NCBI GenBank assembly: GCA_016706565.1
Contig: JADJJI010000011.1
Location: forward strand, 372,001 to 436,000
Reading direction: 5' to 3'
Source: Piscinibacter sp.
GTDB taxonomy: Bacteria > Pseudomonadota > Gammaproteobacteria > Burkholderiales > Burkholderiaceae_C
Length of the DNA stretch: 64,000 nt
Of this stretch, positions 26,154-34,195 are shown one piece after another (within the stretch, counting starts at the first letter, position 1; each line of letters opens with the position of its first letter). A model generated the notes under the pieces. That model saw only the letters and a program-made list of their open reading frames with translations, did not search any database and was not told where the DNA came from. The translations under genes were made by a program, and so were the position numbers.

Positions 26154-26387
26154 ATGTTTGAAGTTCGATGCAAAGATGTGGGCTTCGATTGCCCCGGCGT
26201 GGTTCGCGGCATGACGAAAGAGGCGGTCGCGCAGCAAGCCGCAGCCCATGCCGTTGAAGTGCACGGCGCCGTGGTGACGCCGGCGTTGGCCGCCACGGTC
26301 ATGGCAGCCATCCAGAATGGCGAGAGCCACGGACTCGATGCCTCGCACGGATCGAGTGCGCCGAGGGGCAATGATCATGGGGGTTGA
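26154..26387 (+). CDS. DUF1059 family small protein
   Basis: 77 residues. FEVRCKDVGFDCPGVVRGMT followed by a helix with HAVEVHG matches DUF1059, where two cysteines and a histidine pattern suggest metal binding. AAGGAG lies before ATG 26154; the longer open frame upstream is not family-like. Role unknown; neighbours suggest oxidative or envelope stress. Confidence 0.8.
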   Translation: MFEVRCKDVGFDCPGVVRGMTKEAVAQQAAAHAVEVHGAVVTPALAATVMAAIQNGESHGLDASHGSSAPRGNDHGG

Positions 26388-26388
26388 A

Positions 26389-27162
26389 ATGCGTTGCTCC
26401 GACCGGCTGTTCCTGGGGGCGCGAATCCCGATGGCTTTGCGCGCCCTGGCCGTCGTGCTCGCCGTGCTCGCTGCGGGGTGCGGCAACATGTTCGTCGACA
26501 CGAGCTACCTGGAGCTGGCCAGGAAGCAGGCGGCGAATCCCAACCTCACCGAGCCACAGCGCGGCAAGATCTTCGAGGAGGCCGGCGACCAGAGCCTGAT
26601 CAGGGGGCGCGGCGGGTTCGCGGCCGAGATGTACTTCGAAGCCGCGCTGGCCTACGACGTCTCCGGCTCGACCCAGGGTGACGCCGACGTCCGTCGCGTG
26701 TACGGCAAGTGCCTCAGCGGTCGGCTGCAGACGGCAGCGGAGTGCCAGTCGATCGCCGACGTCATGAGCGACTGGAAGGCGGGGCGCGCCGAACCGGCGG
26801 GCCGAGCGGGGCCCGCGCCTGGGCCGTCCTTCAGTTACGTCTTCCCGGGCAATCCGGCAGTGGGCGGCACGGCCCTCCCGCCGCGAGCCGCGCCTGTGGT
26901 CCCCGGTTCCATTGATGGTCCGATCCAGCAGGCGCAGGCCACCAGGGCAACCCGACCCAGGGTCATGGACGGATGCCCGACTGGCATCGAGCACCTCGCG
27001 CCCCAGCTGCCGGTCTGCGCTGCCAACGAAGGTCTCGTGAAGCTGCGGCAGTTGATCCTCGCCACCGACGCGTCCTTTGTCGAAGACCAGGCTGCAGGCT
27101 TGAGCCTGCGAGAGGTCGCCTGCGAACGTCGCAGGCTTCTCGATTGCGGGACGAAGCACTGA
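26389..27162 (+). CDS. Predicted lipoprotein of unknown function
   Basis: 257 residues from ATG 26389 (alternatives at 26371, 26377 and 26431). A lipobox LAAGCGN follows a hydrophobic run, so it should be membrane-anchored in the envelope. The following region (SYLELARKQAANPNLTEPQR, GDQSLIRGRGGFAAEMYFEA) looks helical and Sel1/TPR-like. A Pro-rich linker and a cysteine-containing C-terminal part follow. No family recognised. The frame ends just before a second open frame that could be its true tail (see next entry). The DUF1059 stop lies one base before ATG 26389. Confidence 0.65.
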   Translation: MRCSDRLFLGARIPMALRALAVVLAVLAAGCGNMFVDTSYLELARKQAANPNLTEPQRGKIFEEAGDQSLIRGRGGFAAEMYFEAALAYDVSGSTQGDADVRRVYGKCLSGRLQTAAECQSIADVMSDWKAGRAEPAGRAGPAPGPSFSYVFPGNPAVGGTALPPRAAPVVPGSIDGPIQQAQATRATRPRVMDGCPTGIEHLAPQLPVCAANEGLVKLRQLILATDASFVEDQAAGLSLREVACERRRLLDCGTKH

Positions 27163-27179
27163 AGACGACGGAGCGCTCC

Positions 27180-27386
27180 ATGCTGGAGGCCAGCGCCGAC
27201 AGCAATCGGGCGCGGCGCCGGCTCGCTGCATTGCGGGACTCACCACCCAGCTGCGACGCCGGTCCGTCAGGTTCCTACGGCATGGGAGAGAGCGCGTATC
27301 AGGCCTACGTGGGCCAGTACATGGTCGCCATGGCCGATCGCGCCGTCTCGGCAGCGGCGGCATGTCGCGCGCGGGCTCGGCCGTGA
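27180..27386 (+). CDS. Small open frame, possibly the frameshifted tail of the lipoprotein
   Basis: 68 codons from ATG 27180 with GGAG upstream. Reads MLEASADSNRARRRLAALRD, then a Gly/Ser segment and YQAYVGQYMVAMADRAVSAA. The same frame is open without a start upstream, overlapping the end of the lipoprotein gene. Either a small separate gene or a C-terminal portion cut off by a frameshift near 27100-27160. Unresolved. Confidence 0.4.
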   Translation: MLEASADSNRARRRLAALRDSPPSCDAGPSGSYGMGESAYQAYVGQYMVAMADRAVSAAAACRARARP

Positions 27387-27425
27387 AGAAGCATGGAGCG
27401 CGAAGGTGCGAACGAGGCGAACATC

Positions 27426-28196
27426 ATGATCCGTGTGCTTTCCGTCGTATTGTCGATATCGGCTGCGCCGGCACTGGCGGCTGACAAGCCCGCGAGGCCG
27501 ATCGAGGACGGCGCCAAGCAGATCGCGGGCGTCTGGCAGTTTCCCGAATACATCGCGTCCTGCCTGAAGATCGACGCGATCCGAAACAAGGGGCTCGCCG
27601 ACCTGCGCTTGATCAGGGAATTCGACAAGGCCCTCGGCTGGGTCGGCCCTGCGCTCGGCTTGACGGAAGCCGCAGCGGCGGCAGCACAGGGCCGGGATCT
27701 CGACGCGCTGCAGAAGATCGGCGCGGTCGGTATCGACCAGGCCATCTGCACGACGAAGCCCATGCTCTGCCCGGCCTGGGCGGTCGGGCGCAGCGCCGGC
27801 GAGGTCATAAACTACCTGGTGTCCAAGGTCGGTGCCAACGGCAAGGACGCGACCGAACTGTTCGAAGACTTCTACATCCAGCGGCTCGAGGCGCCGGCCA
27901 CCGCTCGGGAATTGTTGAAGCTGCAGGCGGCACTCGAAGCGGCCAAGGCGCGACGGGAGCGCACGCTGCGCGACGCGCTCAGCTGTCCCAACCCAGGGCA
28001 GACGCCGCAAGGCGATGACGCGCTTCTGGGCGCGTCAAGGCGGCTCAAGGAAGGCGAGGCAGTTCGACCTCCGAAAATGCCGGGTTCCAGCCCGCCCACG
28101 GCCACTTGTGAGGTGCTCAAGGACACGGCGGCCTCGGAGCGATTGTCCGCGATCGACCCAGATGGCTACGACGCCCTGCTGGCGCGCTGCCTTTGA
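27426..28196 (+). CDS. Secreted protein of unknown function
   Basis: 256 residues. Clear signal peptide (IRVLSVVLSISAAPALA, then ADK). The mature part is helical, with four or more cysteines (ASCLKI, QAICTTKPMLCPAW, LSCPNPG, ATCEVL) that suggest disulfides. No family recognised. ATG 27426 is chosen because it starts the signal peptide directly; GAGG lies upstream. Probably in the same transcription unit as the lipoprotein gene. Confidence 0.65.
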   Translation: MIRVLSVVLSISAAPALAADKPARPIEDGAKQIAGVWQFPEYIASCLKIDAIRNKGLADLRLIREFDKALGWVGPALGLTEAAAAAAQGRDLDALQKIGAVGIDQAICTTKPMLCPAWAVGRSAGEVINYLVSKVGANGKDATELFEDFYIQRLEAPATARELLKLQAALEAAKARRERTLRDALSCPNPGQTPQGDDALLGASRRLKEGEAVRPPKMPGSSPPTATCEVLKDTAASERLSAIDPDGYDALLARCL

Positions 28197-28328
28197 CCCG
28201 CCATGCAACGACCGGTCGGCTGGCACGCTTCGGCGAGATCACCGCCGTGTCGGCCCGAAGATCGCAATAGCGATCTTCTGCTCTTCCGTGAGCTGCCATC
28301 GTCACCGTCAGCTACTGGCCGCATGCTG

Positions 28329-29693
28329 TCAGCCCAGCGCGCGCAGCTCGGCGATCAACGCGCGCTGCGCGGCCTCGCGCCGCGGTGAATCGCCTTCGGC
28401 CCACTGCGGGTGGGCGCGGGCCGGCTGCACGGCCCGCAACAACGGCTGCAGCCGCTCCACCGGCAGTGCCGCGCGTTCCAGGTCGACGCGGCCGTGGGCG
28501 GCGTGGCCGCGCGTGCTCAGCGCCGCATGCAGCACGAGCAGCCGCTGTGCCACCACCATCACCACGGCGTCTTCCAGCGACAGCGCCTCGCGGCCTTGCA
28601 GCGCTTCCGCCACGCGGCGGCCGAGTGTGCCGAAGCCCTGGCTCGCGGCACCGCCGATCGTCGCGCCCAGCGCCGCGGCACTGCCCAGCGACAGCCCGGC
28701 CAGCGCCACGTCGGCGGCCAGCCCGATGCCCGCGCCGATGGCCGCACCCTTGCCCAGCCGCACGCCGGCATCGCGCAGCGTCTCGGGGTGGAACAGGTCC
28801 GCTGCCCAGCGGCCGTCGAGCCAGGGCAGCAGGGCGAGCTCGGCGTCGTCATGTGCGAAGGCGTGCACGTCGAGCAACGACTGCACGGCGCGGCGCGCAC
28901 GCTGAAGCACGTCGGCGCGGAAGCGTTCGACGATCTGTGCCTTGAGCGCCGCCGAGCTCGCCTCTTCGCGCGACAGCGTCACGCGCAAGGCGCCCAGCGA
29001 GAGCAGCGCGTCGGCGATCAGACGCAGCCCGGCTTCGTGCCGATCGGCGCGCTCGCGCTCGAGGAAGCCGGCGACCTGCTGCAGCACCGCCTGCCGCTGC
29101 GGCAGCAGTGCCTGCAGGCTGGCGTAGAGCTGCGGCTGGCCGCCTTCGAACGGTGCCACCGCGTCGAATCGCGCCTGAGCATGCAGCGCGAAATCGGCCA
29201 GCAACGCGCTCCACTGCGCCTCGCGCGACAGCGGGTCGCGCACGAAATTGAGCACCGGCAGCACCGGCTTGCCGCAGGACGCGAGGATCTCCACCTCGCA
29301 GCGGAACTTGGCGACCACCGGCTCGCGGCAGTCGATGACGAACAGCGCGGCGTCGACGTCCAGCAGGGCGCGCAGCACCTTCGCCTCCTGCTCGAAGTCC
29401 TCGCGCGAGGCGCGCGTCTCGAGGAAGGCGCGGATGCGCTGCGGCGGCGTCATGTCGGCGCGCAGCGGGCCCAGCGCGGCGAGCAGGCCGGTCGGGTCTT
29501 CCAGGCCCGGCGTGTCGAAGAAGCGCAGTGCCGCGCGGCCGTCGATGGCCAGGTCGACCGACTCGACATGGCGCGTCGTGCCCGGCCGGCCCGACACCTC
29601 GCCGAAATCGCGCCGACGCGTCAGCGTGCGCAGCAGCGAGGTCTTGCCGGCATTGGTGTGGCCGACGACGGCGATGGCCAGCGGCTCAGCCAT
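28329..29693 (-). CDS. GTPase with DUF3482 domain
   Basis: 454 residues. N-terminal small GTPase domain: P-loop VVGHTNAGKTSLLRTL, switch region GRPGTTRHVE, DTPGLEDP as G3, and LNFVRDP near the usual NKxD place, so G4 is altered. The C-terminal DUF3482 domain contains glycine/alanine-rich membrane-associating helices (LGKGAAIGAGIGLAADVALAG repeats). Always paired with DUF2868 in my experience, as here, with an eight-base overlap. Function not established; a dynamin-like or membrane-remodelling role is only a guess from the glycine-zipper helices. Confidence 0.88.
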   Translation of the reverse strand: MAEPLAIAVVGHTNAGKTSLLRTLTRRRDFGEVSGRPGTTRHVESVDLAIDGRAALRFFDTPGLEDPTGLLAALGPLRADMTPPQRIRAFLETRASREDFEQEAKVLRALLDVDAALFVIDCREPVVAKFRCEVEILASCGKPVLPVLNFVRDPLSREAQWSALLADFALHAQARFDAVAPFEGGQPQLYASLQALLPQRQAVLQQVAGFLERERADRHEAGLRLIADALLSLGALRVTLSREEASSAALKAQIVERFRADVLQRARRAVQSLLDVHAFAHDDAELALLPWLDGRWAADLFHPETLRDAGVRLGKGAAIGAGIGLAADVALAGLSLGSAAALGATIGGAASQGFGTLGRRVAEALQGREALSLEDAVVMVVAQRLLVLHAALSTRGHAAHGRVDLERAALPVERLQPLLRAVQPARAHPQWAEGDSPRREAAQRALIAELRALG

Positions 29694-31041
29694 GGCCGCT
29701 CCAGCGCCGTGCCTCGTCGGCCTCGGCGAACACCAGCACATCGGCGCGGCCGGCCGCGTCCAGCCAGTCGCGCCAGCGGGGCAGGGCGGCCGATGCCAGC
29801 CCGGCGGGCAGGAGCAGGAGCGCGGTGGGCACCGGGCGCGTGCCGTCGAGAAAGCGGCCGGTGCCGCGATCGGGCGTCGACATGGCATGGCAGACCAGCA
29901 GCAGCCGCGCCGGCGGTGCCGCGGCCAGCCGTTGCAGCAACGCGGCGCGCTCCTCGCCGCGGCCTTCGATGCGCTCGCTCCATGCCGCATCGGCCTGCAG
30001 CGTCGGCGGCAGCTCGGCCTCGGGCGGCAGCTCGAAGCCGACCAGCGCGAGCCTGCTGCCGCCGGCCGGCGCGGCCATCGCATCGCGCCGCGCTTGCGAC
30101 ACCGCATGCTCGGCGTCGATCACCCGCGTCGGCGCGAGTGCTTCGAAGCGGTTGATCAGCGTGCGGTAGTACGGGTCCTGCGTGTCCAGCGCCAGCGCCG
30201 CGCTGCGCGCGCGGGCCACGCCGGCGCACAGCGCCAGCAGCAGCAGGCGAGGCAAGGCGCCGTAGACCAGCGTGCCGGAAATCAGCCACCAGCCCAGCGC
30301 GTGCGAGGCGCCGGCGGTTGGCGCGGCATCCGGCACCCGCGCCGGCAGGCCGAGCTGGGCCGGCAGCCAGGCGATCGCACGCGCCGTCTCGTGCAGTGCC
30401 TGCGGCGACAGGATGGTGGTTTCGAATCCCAGGCGGTATTCGCTCAGCGACAGCACGGCCGCCAGGCCCAGCGCCGCCAGCAGGTAGGCCACCGCCCACA
30501 GCAGGTGGTTCAGCCCGCCGAGCAGCCAGGGAGCGAGGCGGCTTGCATCGAGCAGTCGCAGCGCGGCGGGCGCGACGCGCGCCGAGCGGCGCTGCCACGG
30601 GCCGCGGCGTCCGAGCCAGGCCGCTGCGTGGCCGAGCACGCCCGCGCCGCCGTGGCCCGGCAGCGCGGCGAACAACGCCCAGGCGGCGATGCCCGCGAGG
30701 TTGGGCAGCACCAGCAGCGCCAGCGCCGCCAGCGCATTGATGCGCCGGCCATCACCGAGCAGCGACATCGTCACCAGCGCGGCCAACAGAACGCCGGCGG
30801 CCACCGCGGCCAGCCCCAGCGACGGCAGCGCGCGGCGCAGCCAGGCGGCATCGGCGTCCAGGCCGGTGTCGGCGGCGAGGGTGAGTGCCCGCTGCACGAT
30901 GCGCGCCTCGCGTTGCGGCGATGCGGCCACCGCCGAGCGCATCGCCCGCTCGTCCTGCAGCGGCGTGGCCGATTCGAGGTCCTTCACGGCCTCGGTGAGC
31001 AGCAGGTCCTGCAGGGAAAACACGGGGGCGTGGCGCGGCAT
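29686..31041 (-). CDS. DUF2868 membrane protein
   Basis: 451 residues. About four or five membrane segments in the first 270 residues (LAAVAAGVLLAALVTMSLL, LNHLLWAVAYLLAALGLAAV and others), then a soluble C-terminal domain with RLALVGFELPPEAELPP and ARLLLVCHAMSTPDRG. Matches DUF2868. Overlaps the DUF3482 GTPase gene, so the two probably form a membrane complex. Starts at ATG 31041. Confidence 0.87.
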   Translation of the reverse strand: MPRHAPVFSLQDLLLTEAVKDLESATPLQDERAMRSAVAASPQREARIVQRALTLAADTGLDADAAWLRRALPSLGLAAVAAGVLLAALVTMSLLGDGRRINALAALALLVLPNLAGIAAWALFAALPGHGGAGVLGHAAAWLGRRGPWQRRSARVAPAALRLLDASRLAPWLLGGLNHLLWAVAYLLAALGLAAVLSLSEYRLGFETTILSPQALHETARAIAWLPAQLGLPARVPDAAPTAGASHALGWWLISGTLVYGALPRLLLLALCAGVARARSAALALDTQDPYYRTLINRFEALAPTRVIDAEHAVSQARRDAMAAPAGGSRLALVGFELPPEAELPPTLQADAAWSERIEGRGEERAALLQRLAAAPPARLLLVCHAMSTPDRGTGRFLDGTRPVPTALLLLPAGLASAALPRWRDWLDAAGRADVLVFAEADEARRWSGHG

Positions 31042-31169
31042 CGGGGCAAGGGTAGCAGGCCCGCCGCGCGCGCCCGGCTGTGGGGCGTGTGCGATAGGAG
31101 TGTGAAAACTTGCCGCTGCGGTGCCCGACCCGATGGCGGCCGCAGGGGCCGCGCTTCTAAGCTGGGGGC

Positions 31170-31376
31170 ATGCCGAAAGTCGCCCGCGCCCCCACCTACG
31201 AAATCGTCGTCAACGACCGCCGCGAATACGCCGTCTGGCCGAGCGCGCGCCCCTTGCCGCAGGGCTGGCGGCACAGCGGCAAGTCCGGCGGGCGCGACGA
31301 ACTGCTCGCCTACCTGAAGTCGGTGTGCATGGACCCGGTGGAGGTCGTGGCGCTGGCGCCGCCTGTCCGGAAGTGA
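31170..31376 (+). CDS. MbtH-like protein without a nearby peptide synthetase
   Basis: 68 residues. YEIVVNDRREYAVWPSARPL, PQGWRHSGKSG and DELLAYLKSV follow the MbtH pattern (N-D-x3-Y/S-x2-WP, PxGW, L-x-Y). The final conserved WTDMRP block is absent (CMDPVEV instead). MbtH proteins bind and activate adenylation domains of nonribosomal peptide synthetases; none is encoded in this window. It may serve a distant synthetase or have drifted. GGGGGC precedes the ATG. Confidence 0.75.
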   Translation: MPKVARAPTYEIVVNDRREYAVWPSARPLPQGWRHSGKSGGRDELLAYLKSVCMDPVEVVALAPPVRK

Positions 31377-31462
31377 TCGGCGAACGTCGCTGAACGCGTG
31401 GCCGCACCAGGGCGGCGAGGGCACAGTGCGGTCATCGCCACCCGACTGAAAAGGAGCCCTCC

Positions 31463-32026
31463 ATGAAAAGCGCATTGATCGTCATCGACGTGCAGGAATC
31501 GTTCACCCGCCGTCCCTACTTCTCCGCGGCCGACGTGCCGGCCTACCTGGCCGCGCAGAACCGGCTGATCGAAGGCTTCGAGGCGCAGGGCCTGCCCATC
31601 GTGCGTGTGTTCCACGTCTCGCCCGGCGGCGATGCGGGCGACGCCTTCGCGCTGGCCAGCGGCCTGGTGAAGCCGCTCGAGGGCTTGCGCCCCTTCACCG
31701 CGGCCCACGAGGTGCACAAGACGCGCCACAGCGCGCTGGTCGGCACCGGGCTGGACGTGTGGCTCACGCAGCAGGGCATCGGGCAGATCGTGATCAGCGG
31801 CATCCGAACCGAGCAGTGCTGCGAGACGACCACCCGCCACGCCAGCGACCTGGGCTGGCAGGTGGTGTTCGTGCCCGAGGCCACGCTCACCTTCGACATG
31901 GCACTGCCCGATGGCAGCCCGTTTCGCGCCGCCGACATCCGCGCGCGCACGGCCAGCGTGCTGCAGGGGCGTTTTGCCCGCGTGACGGGCGTGAACGACA
32001 CTCTGGCCCATGTCCGCGCCGGCTGA
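31463..32026 (+). CDS. Isochorismatase-family cysteine hydrolase
   Basis: 187 residues. Catalytic triad visible: Asp in LIVIDVQESF, Lys in VHKTRHSAL and Cys in SGIRTEQCCETTTRHAS. The family includes nicotinamidases, isochorismatases and biuret/carbamoyl hydrolases; the substrate cannot be read here. Overlaps the following GlxA-type regulator by 17 bases, so the regulator probably controls this enzyme. AAGGAG before ATG. Confidence 0.9.
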   Translation: MKSALIVIDVQESFTRRPYFSAADVPAYLAAQNRLIEGFEAQGLPIVRVFHVSPGGDAGDAFALASGLVKPLEGLRPFTAAHEVHKTRHSALVGTGLDVWLTQQGIGQIVISGIRTEQCCETTTRHASDLGWQVVFVPEATLTFDMALPDGSPFRAADIRARTASVLQGRFARVTGVNDTLAHVRAG

Positions 32027-33092
32027 GCCGCCGAAGCGAAGCGCCTGTGCAACTGCGCAGCGCAGGCGGCTCGACTCAGACCGACGCTGGCCAGCTTCGC
32101 AGGGCCTTCGCTCTGGCTCTGAGCCGATCGACGTCTTCTTCGTGCTGCCGCGCGGCAGCCTGATCCTCGACTGGGCCGGCCCGGCCGAGGCGCTGCGTTT
32201 CGCCAACACCGAGCTGCCGCCGCGCCGGCCGGCCTTCATGCTGCACTTCGTGGCGCCCGAGGCCGCGTCGCTGAGTTCGGTGGGGGCGATGGTCGCGGGC
32301 CTGGCGCCGCTGCCCGAGCGCATCGAGGCCCCGGCCTGGGTGGTGCTGGTGGGCCGCACCTCCACCGCACAGCGCCGGGACGATGACCGCGAGGACCGCC
32401 TCGTCATCGACTGGCTGCGCCGCGTGCAGCCCGGGCAGCGCGGCGTGCGGCTGGTGACGGTGTGCTCCGGCGCGCTGCTCGCCGCGTCGGCGGGACTGTT
32501 CTCGCGCCGGCGTGTCACCACGCACCACGGCGACCTCGACGAGCTGGCGCGGCGCGCGCCCGACGCCGTCGTCGTGCCCGACCGCGTGTTCGTCAACGAC
32601 GGCGACACCTGGTCGAGCGCCGGCGTCACCGCAGGCATCGACCTCGCGCTGCACCTGGTGGCCGCACAGTGCGGGCCGGTGGTGGCCGCGCGCGTCGCGC
32701 AGCGCATGGCGGTGGCACTGCGCCGCGGCCCCGACGATCCGCAGCTCTCGCCTTTCCTCGCGCACCGCCAGCACTTCAATGCACGGCTGCATCGTGTGCA
32801 GGATGCGCTGTCGGCCGCGCCGCGCGAACCCTGGAGCGTGGCTCGCATGGCCGAGCTCGGGCACACCACGCCACGCACGCTGACGCGGCTGTTCGGCGAG
32901 CATGCCGGCACCACGCCGCTGGCCTACCTGCGCGGCATTCGCCTGGCGCTGGCGCGCACCGCGCTCGAGGCTGGCAGCAGCGTCGGCGCTGCTGCCGATG
33001 CGGCCGGTTTCCATTCCGACCTGCAGTTGCGCCGCGCCTGGCATGCGGCGGGCCTGTCCGGATCGCCGAACGAATCGCGTGGGACAGGGTGA
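32010..33092 (+). CDS. GlxA-type AraC-family regulator (DJ-1/PfpI plus HTH)
   Basis: 360 residues. N-terminal DJ-1/PfpI-like sensor from about residue 39 (IDVFFVLPRGSLILDWAGPA, with the nucleophile-elbow Cys in VTVCSGALLAASAG) and C-terminal AraC HTH (SVARMAELGHTTPRTLTRLF, GAAADAAGFHSDLQLRRAW). The first 38 residues are unlike the family and are encoded by a hairpin-forming GC segment with no alternative start inside, an apparent insertion. Overlaps the cysteine hydrolase gene and probably regulates it. Confidence 0.87.
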   Translation: MSAPAEPPKRSACATAQRRRLDSDRRWPASQGLRSGSEPIDVFFVLPRGSLILDWAGPAEALRFANTELPPRRPAFMLHFVAPEAASLSSVGAMVAGLAPLPERIEAPAWVVLVGRTSTAQRRDDDREDRLVIDWLRRVQPGQRGVRLVTVCSGALLAASAGLFSRRRVTTHHGDLDELARRAPDAVVVPDRVFVNDGDTWSSAGVTAGIDLALHLVAAQCGPVVAARVAQRMAVALRRGPDDPQLSPFLAHRQHFNARLHRVQDALSAAPREPWSVARMAELGHTTPRTLTRLFGEHAGTTPLAYLRGIRLALARTALEAGSSVGAAADAAGFHSDLQLRRAWHAAGLSGSPNESRGTG

Positions 33093-33141
33093 GCAGGGTG
33101 CGCAGCGCACCCGTGCGCCTCACCCCACCGGAGCCTCTTCC

Positions 33142-33504
33142 ATGCGATACACCCTCATTGGCGCCCTGCTGTCCGGCCTGGCCGTGGCCACGATCAGCCA
33201 GACGGTGCCCGCGCAGGCCCTGAAGACCGAGCTGAGCGGTGCCGCGCAGTCGGCCCGTCAGGCGCGCGCCGAGCGCGACTTCCGCACTGGCCGCTACGCC
33301 TCGGCCTACGCCAGCTTTGCCGCCTTGGCCGATGCGGGCCATGCCCCTTCGGCGCAGATCGCTTTGCTGATGGTCCGACACGGGCCAGCGCTGTTCGGCA
33401 GCGACTGGTTCGCCACGCCGGCGCAGCAGATGCGCTGGAATGCGCTGGTGATCAACGCGGCGCGCGGCCGGCTCGATCTCGAGGACAACGAGCGCGGCGA
33501 CTGA
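33142..33504 (+). CDS. Small secreted protein, Sel1/TPR-like
   Basis: 120 residues. Signal peptide MRYTLIGALLSGLAVATISQ ending near PAQA. The mature part ERDFRTGRYASAYASFAALA followed by DAGHAPSAQIALLM looks like one Sel1-type helical repeat. No family or partner recognised. GGAG eight or so bases before ATG 33142. Confidence 0.65.
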   Translation: MRYTLIGALLSGLAVATISQTVPAQALKTELSGAAQSARQARAERDFRTGRYASAYASFAALADAGHAPSAQIALLMVRHGPALFGSDWFATPAQQMRWNALVINAARGRLDLEDNERGD

Positions 33505-33519
33505 GCCGCCTGCTCGCCG

Positions 33520-34029
33520 TCACGCCGCCGGCGGGGTCGGCCGCACGGCACGCGCCAGGCGCAACTGAACCAGCGCGACGAAGACCGCGGCCAGCGGCCA
33601 GACGAGCAGCACGGTGCGCACGGGTTCGCTGCCCATCGACGGCACGCCGACCCGCTCGAGTGCCACGGCCAGCAGGTCGGCGGCCACCGAGATGCACAGG
33701 CACAGGGTGCACTCCGACATGCGCTGCGACAGCGAGACGAGCATCAGCGCCGCATAGGCCAGGCCGGCGCCCCACATCACCTGAACGCCGTGCTCCTGCC
33801 CGGCCAGGCCGTGCCGCAGCCATGCGGCGACGAAGAACAACGCGCTGCAGGCCAGGAAGCCCGGGCTGATCACGCGGATGGCCGGAGGCAGCAAGCGGTG
33901 CGCGCCGGCAAACAACAGCCCGCGCAGGCCGATGCCGATGATCTGCAGCATCAGGCGGCCTGCCAGCCCGATGGACTGCAGGGCGGGGTGATGCGTGCGG
34001 TGAGCGTGGATCGGTGTGGGTGCAGGCAT
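33520..34029 (-). CDS. Hypothetical integral membrane protein
   Basis: 169 residues with about four hydrophobic segments (MLQIIGIGLRGLLFAG, FLACSALFFVAAWL, MWGAGLAYAALMLVSL, TVLLVWPLAAVFVALVQL). Histidine-rich N-terminus. No known family recognised. Stands alone, convergent with the small secreted protein gene and divergent from the acyltransferase. Confidence 0.6.
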   Translation of the reverse strand: MPAPTPIHAHRTHHPALQSIGLAGRLMLQIIGIGLRGLLFAGAHRLLPPAIRVISPGFLACSALFFVAAWLRHGLAGQEHGVQVMWGAGLAYAALMLVSLSQRMSECTLCLCISVAADLLAVALERVGVPSMGSEPVRTVLLVWPLAAVFVALVQLRLARAVRPTPPAA

Positions 34030-34195
34030 GGGATGCTCCTCGTCGAGGCGTTCGCATCAGGCCACGGGCCGGGCGGGGCGGCAATCCGCTCCCTTGGGGG
34101 ACCACATCCCCCTAGGCCATCGCTGGCGCCGGCAGCGCAGCTGTGCCGGGGGTGTTGCGGCAGGTCATTCCCGGTCGCCGAGGCCGGAGGCGACA

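Noticed and set aside
29248-31317. 689-codon plus-strand frame
   Set aside because: Antisense to DUF3482/DUF2868 and MbtH region; Arg/Ala/Gln-rich without motifs.
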